From Planctomycetota bacterium (lineage in GTDB: Bacteria > Planctomycetota > UBA1135): a stretch of 6,802 bases of DNA. The notes under the pieces were generated by a model that worked only from the letters and a program-made list of their open reading frames with translations, had not been told where the DNA came from and ran no database searches. The position numbers were made by a program, and so were the translations under genes. The stretch lies in contig DNPI01000190.1 in assembly GCA_003501525.1 (NCBI GenBank), forward strand, positions 1 to 6,802. The letters run 5' to 3'. This document shows, in pieces, positions 5,707 to 6,802 of the stretch; within the stretch, counting starts at the first letter, position 1; each line of letters begins with the position of its first letter.

Positions 5707-6558
5707 ATGGAAGAAACCACACCTGCAACTCCACCCGCTGATTCCCAAGGAGGAAAGGGCGACTTTCTGTTCAATTTCGGAATGGTTGTTGCGCTGGGGG
5801 GGGGCATGGTGTGGGACGCTATTTTGGCTCCTGTGGTGGCGACCGTTGCACTGCTTCACATCTTCACAGTTGGCTGGGGAGCGGTTGTGAGGACTCCCGG
5901 AGCAGTTTCGACGTGTGGAATTGCTCTTCCTGCTTTGTTTCTATTGTTCCCCGTTCTATCCGGCGTCACTGCTTTCGGTGCATGGGCTGTTTTGGCTGGT
6001 GGTGGGCTGGCTGGTTGGGGGGCATTCCGCAATTCGGGCTTAGGGCTTGGTAAATGTTGTGTCACGAAGGCGTATGACAAGCAGTTCGGTGGTTCGTTTA
6101 TGGCCTATCTCTTTGTAACTATTGGGTTGCTTACTACTTGGACGGCGGATGGCGCATCGGGTACCGGAAATTGGTTGGGCGGCGCCACATTGATTTTGGC
6201 TCTTTTAGCTTTAATAGCTTCCTGGACGGGTATGTGGAAGCTGCCTTCGATGAAGGAAGCGACGGGCAAACTCGGGTTAATTTTGTTCTTGGCTCCTCTT
6301 GAAGGAGCTCTTTACGGGTTCCTTGGGGTGGTTGGCTTTTTCATGGGCAATTCCAGTCCTGAAAATTTTACAACTTCGTTTTGGCCGTCAGGCGTTAGTG
6401 AGCCCGTAGGTCCGGCAATGGTTCTCGCCGGCTCTCTTGTCGCCATTAGTGTGCTGTTAAAGGGGGCCAAGGCTGCTGTTGAAATGGAAAAAGCACGTAA
6501 AGCAGAAGAGCGAGCCGCTCGAAAAGCCAGCCGTCAATCTTCGGGCGCCGAATCCTGA
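5707..6558 (+). CDS. Uncharacterised polytopic membrane protein
   Basis: I do not recognise this 283-residue protein. It has a short hydrophilic Pro/Thr-rich N-terminus (1-17), then hydrophobic segments at about 21-58 (probably two helices), 70-106 (probably two), 131-146, 157-174, 188-213 and 235-252, suggesting six to eight membrane passes. The loops are short and there is no clear enzymatic, transporter or binding motif. A Cys-Cys pair occurs at 117-118. The tail (253-283) is a charged Ala/Glu/Lys/Arg helix such as KAAVEMEKARKAEERAARKA, likely cytoplasmic. ATG 5707 follows the prfA stop by 24 nt of AT-rich sequence without a Shine-Dalgarno sequence. The gene separates prfA from prmC, and its end overlaps the open prmC frame. 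A nine-G run near the start (Gly31-33) is a possible slippage site. It is real coding sequence: long open frame, consistent hydrophobic pattern and codon use like its neighbours. Confidence 0.8.
   Translation: MEETTPATPPADSQGGKGDFLFNFGMVVALGGGMVWDAILAPVVATVALLHIFTVGWGAVVRTPGAVSTCGIALPALFLLFPVLSGVTAFGAWAVLAGGGLAGWGAFRNSGLGLGKCCVTKAYDKQFGGSFMAYLFVTIGLLTTWTADGASGTGNWLGGATLILALLALIASWTGMWKLPSMKEATGKLGLILFLAPLEGALYGFLGVVGFFMGNSSPENFTTSFWPSGVSEPVGPAMVLAGSLVAISVLLKGAKAAVEMEKARKAEERAARKASRQSSGAES
5796..5804 (+). repeat. Nine-G homopolymer tract inside the membrane protein gene
   Basis: Nine consecutive G residues encode the end of Leu30 and Gly31-33 near the N-terminus. As read here the frame is intact. 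Loss of one G would shift into a frame stopping at 5888-5890; gain of one would shift into a frame ending at 6053. The tract could support slipped-strand variation or be a sequencing-sensitive homopolymer. Confidence 0.9.
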
Positions 6559-6802
6559 TATCAGCACTTTTGCCGACGCCTTAGATGAGGTTGCCTCAAT
6601 CCTAGCTCAGGCTGGGGTGGAGGAGCCTAGAGAGGAGGCTAGGCGCCTCTATTGCGGCCTAACAGGCCGCTCTGTAGCAGACATTGTCAGAGGCGACATT
6701 GCCCCTCTAATCGCCGCAGAGAGGGTTGAATTGTTCTCCTGGGCCGAACGTCGGGCGCATGGAGAGCCTCTCGCTTATCTAGAGGGGCAGGTGGGGGTTT
6801 TT
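6479..6802 (+). CDS. prmC: Peptide chain release factor N5-glutamine methyltransferase PrmC (HemK), 3'-truncated by window edge
   Basis: PrmC methylates the glutamine of the GGQ motif in RF1 and RF2 using S-adenosylmethionine. Only the N-terminal substrate-binding domain is in the window; the methyltransferase domain with its NPPY motif would lie beyond. From 6560 the frame reads ISTFADALDEVASILAQAGV, then EEPREEARRLYCGLTG and finally RRAHGEPLAYLEG (about 6749-6787), matching the family pattern of a helical domain ending in RRxxGEPLAYL. The start is uncertain. The frame is open from 6461, and the only ATG, GTG or TTG that keeps the whole domain is TTG 6479, adding 27 basic residues overlapping the upstream gene by 80 nt. 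Alignment with known PrmC suggests a start near 6560, where only a rare ATC is available. The stretch also uses CTA, AGA and AGG codons more than its neighbours. Its linkage to prfA supports the call. Confidence 0.85.
   Translation, partial: MKWKKHVKQKSEPLEKPAVNLRAPNPDISTFADALDEVASILAQAGVEEPREEARRLYCGLTGRSVADIVRGDIAPLIAAERVELFSWAERRAHGEPLAYLEGQVGVF

Noticed and set aside
1..6802. Mobile element, CRISPR array, tRNA or rRNA
   Set aside because: No transposase, integrase, regularly spaced repeat, target-site duplication or RNA-gene signature was seen; coding sequence fills nearly the whole window.

Overview
The window is a compact run of housekeeping genes, all on the + strand, from a bacterial chromosome of moderate GC content. 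In order it holds: the 3' part of murA (peptidoglycan precursor synthesis), ffh (signal recognition particle GTPase), rpsP (ribosomal protein bS16), a degenerate endonuclease III-like iron-sulfur protein, maf (nucleotide pyrophosphatase), rpmE (zinc-binding bL31), prfA (release factor 1), an unrecognised polytopic membrane protein, and the 5' end of prmC (the methyltransferase that modifies release factors). No RNA genes, CRISPR array, insertion sequence or integrase was seen. No intergenic stretch exceeds about 60 bases.

Lineage is only weakly constrained. Most starts lack a Shine-Dalgarno sequence and several are preceded by AT-rich leaders. With the Gram-negative-style gene content this would suit a Verrucomicrobiota/PVC-type genome, but that is an inference without any database comparison.

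Layout: positions 1-2622 hold murA and ffh, 18 nt apart. Positions 2661-4299 hold rpsP, the Nth-like gene and maf; the first two are 8 nt apart and the last two overlap by 4 nt (TTGA), which indicates co-translation. rpsP is followed by the Nth-like gene rather than the common rimM-trmD-rplS set. A plausible sigma70-type promoter and a small hairpin lie just before rpmE (4355-4561), so rpmE-prfA may form a new transcription unit. The prfA-prmC pair is functionally linked, since PrmC methylates the GGQ glutamine of RF1, but here a membrane protein gene sits between them.

The points most worth a second look are the Nth-like protein, which keeps a perfect [4Fe-4S] cysteine signature but appears to lack both catalytic residues; a nine-G tract inside the membrane protein gene; the missing ordinary start codon for prmC; unusual GTPase motifs in Ffh; and an inverted-repeat-rich stretch with shifted codon use at the start of prmC. 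I see no convincing new multi-gene system; the best candidates for new biology are the Nth-like protein and the membrane protein.
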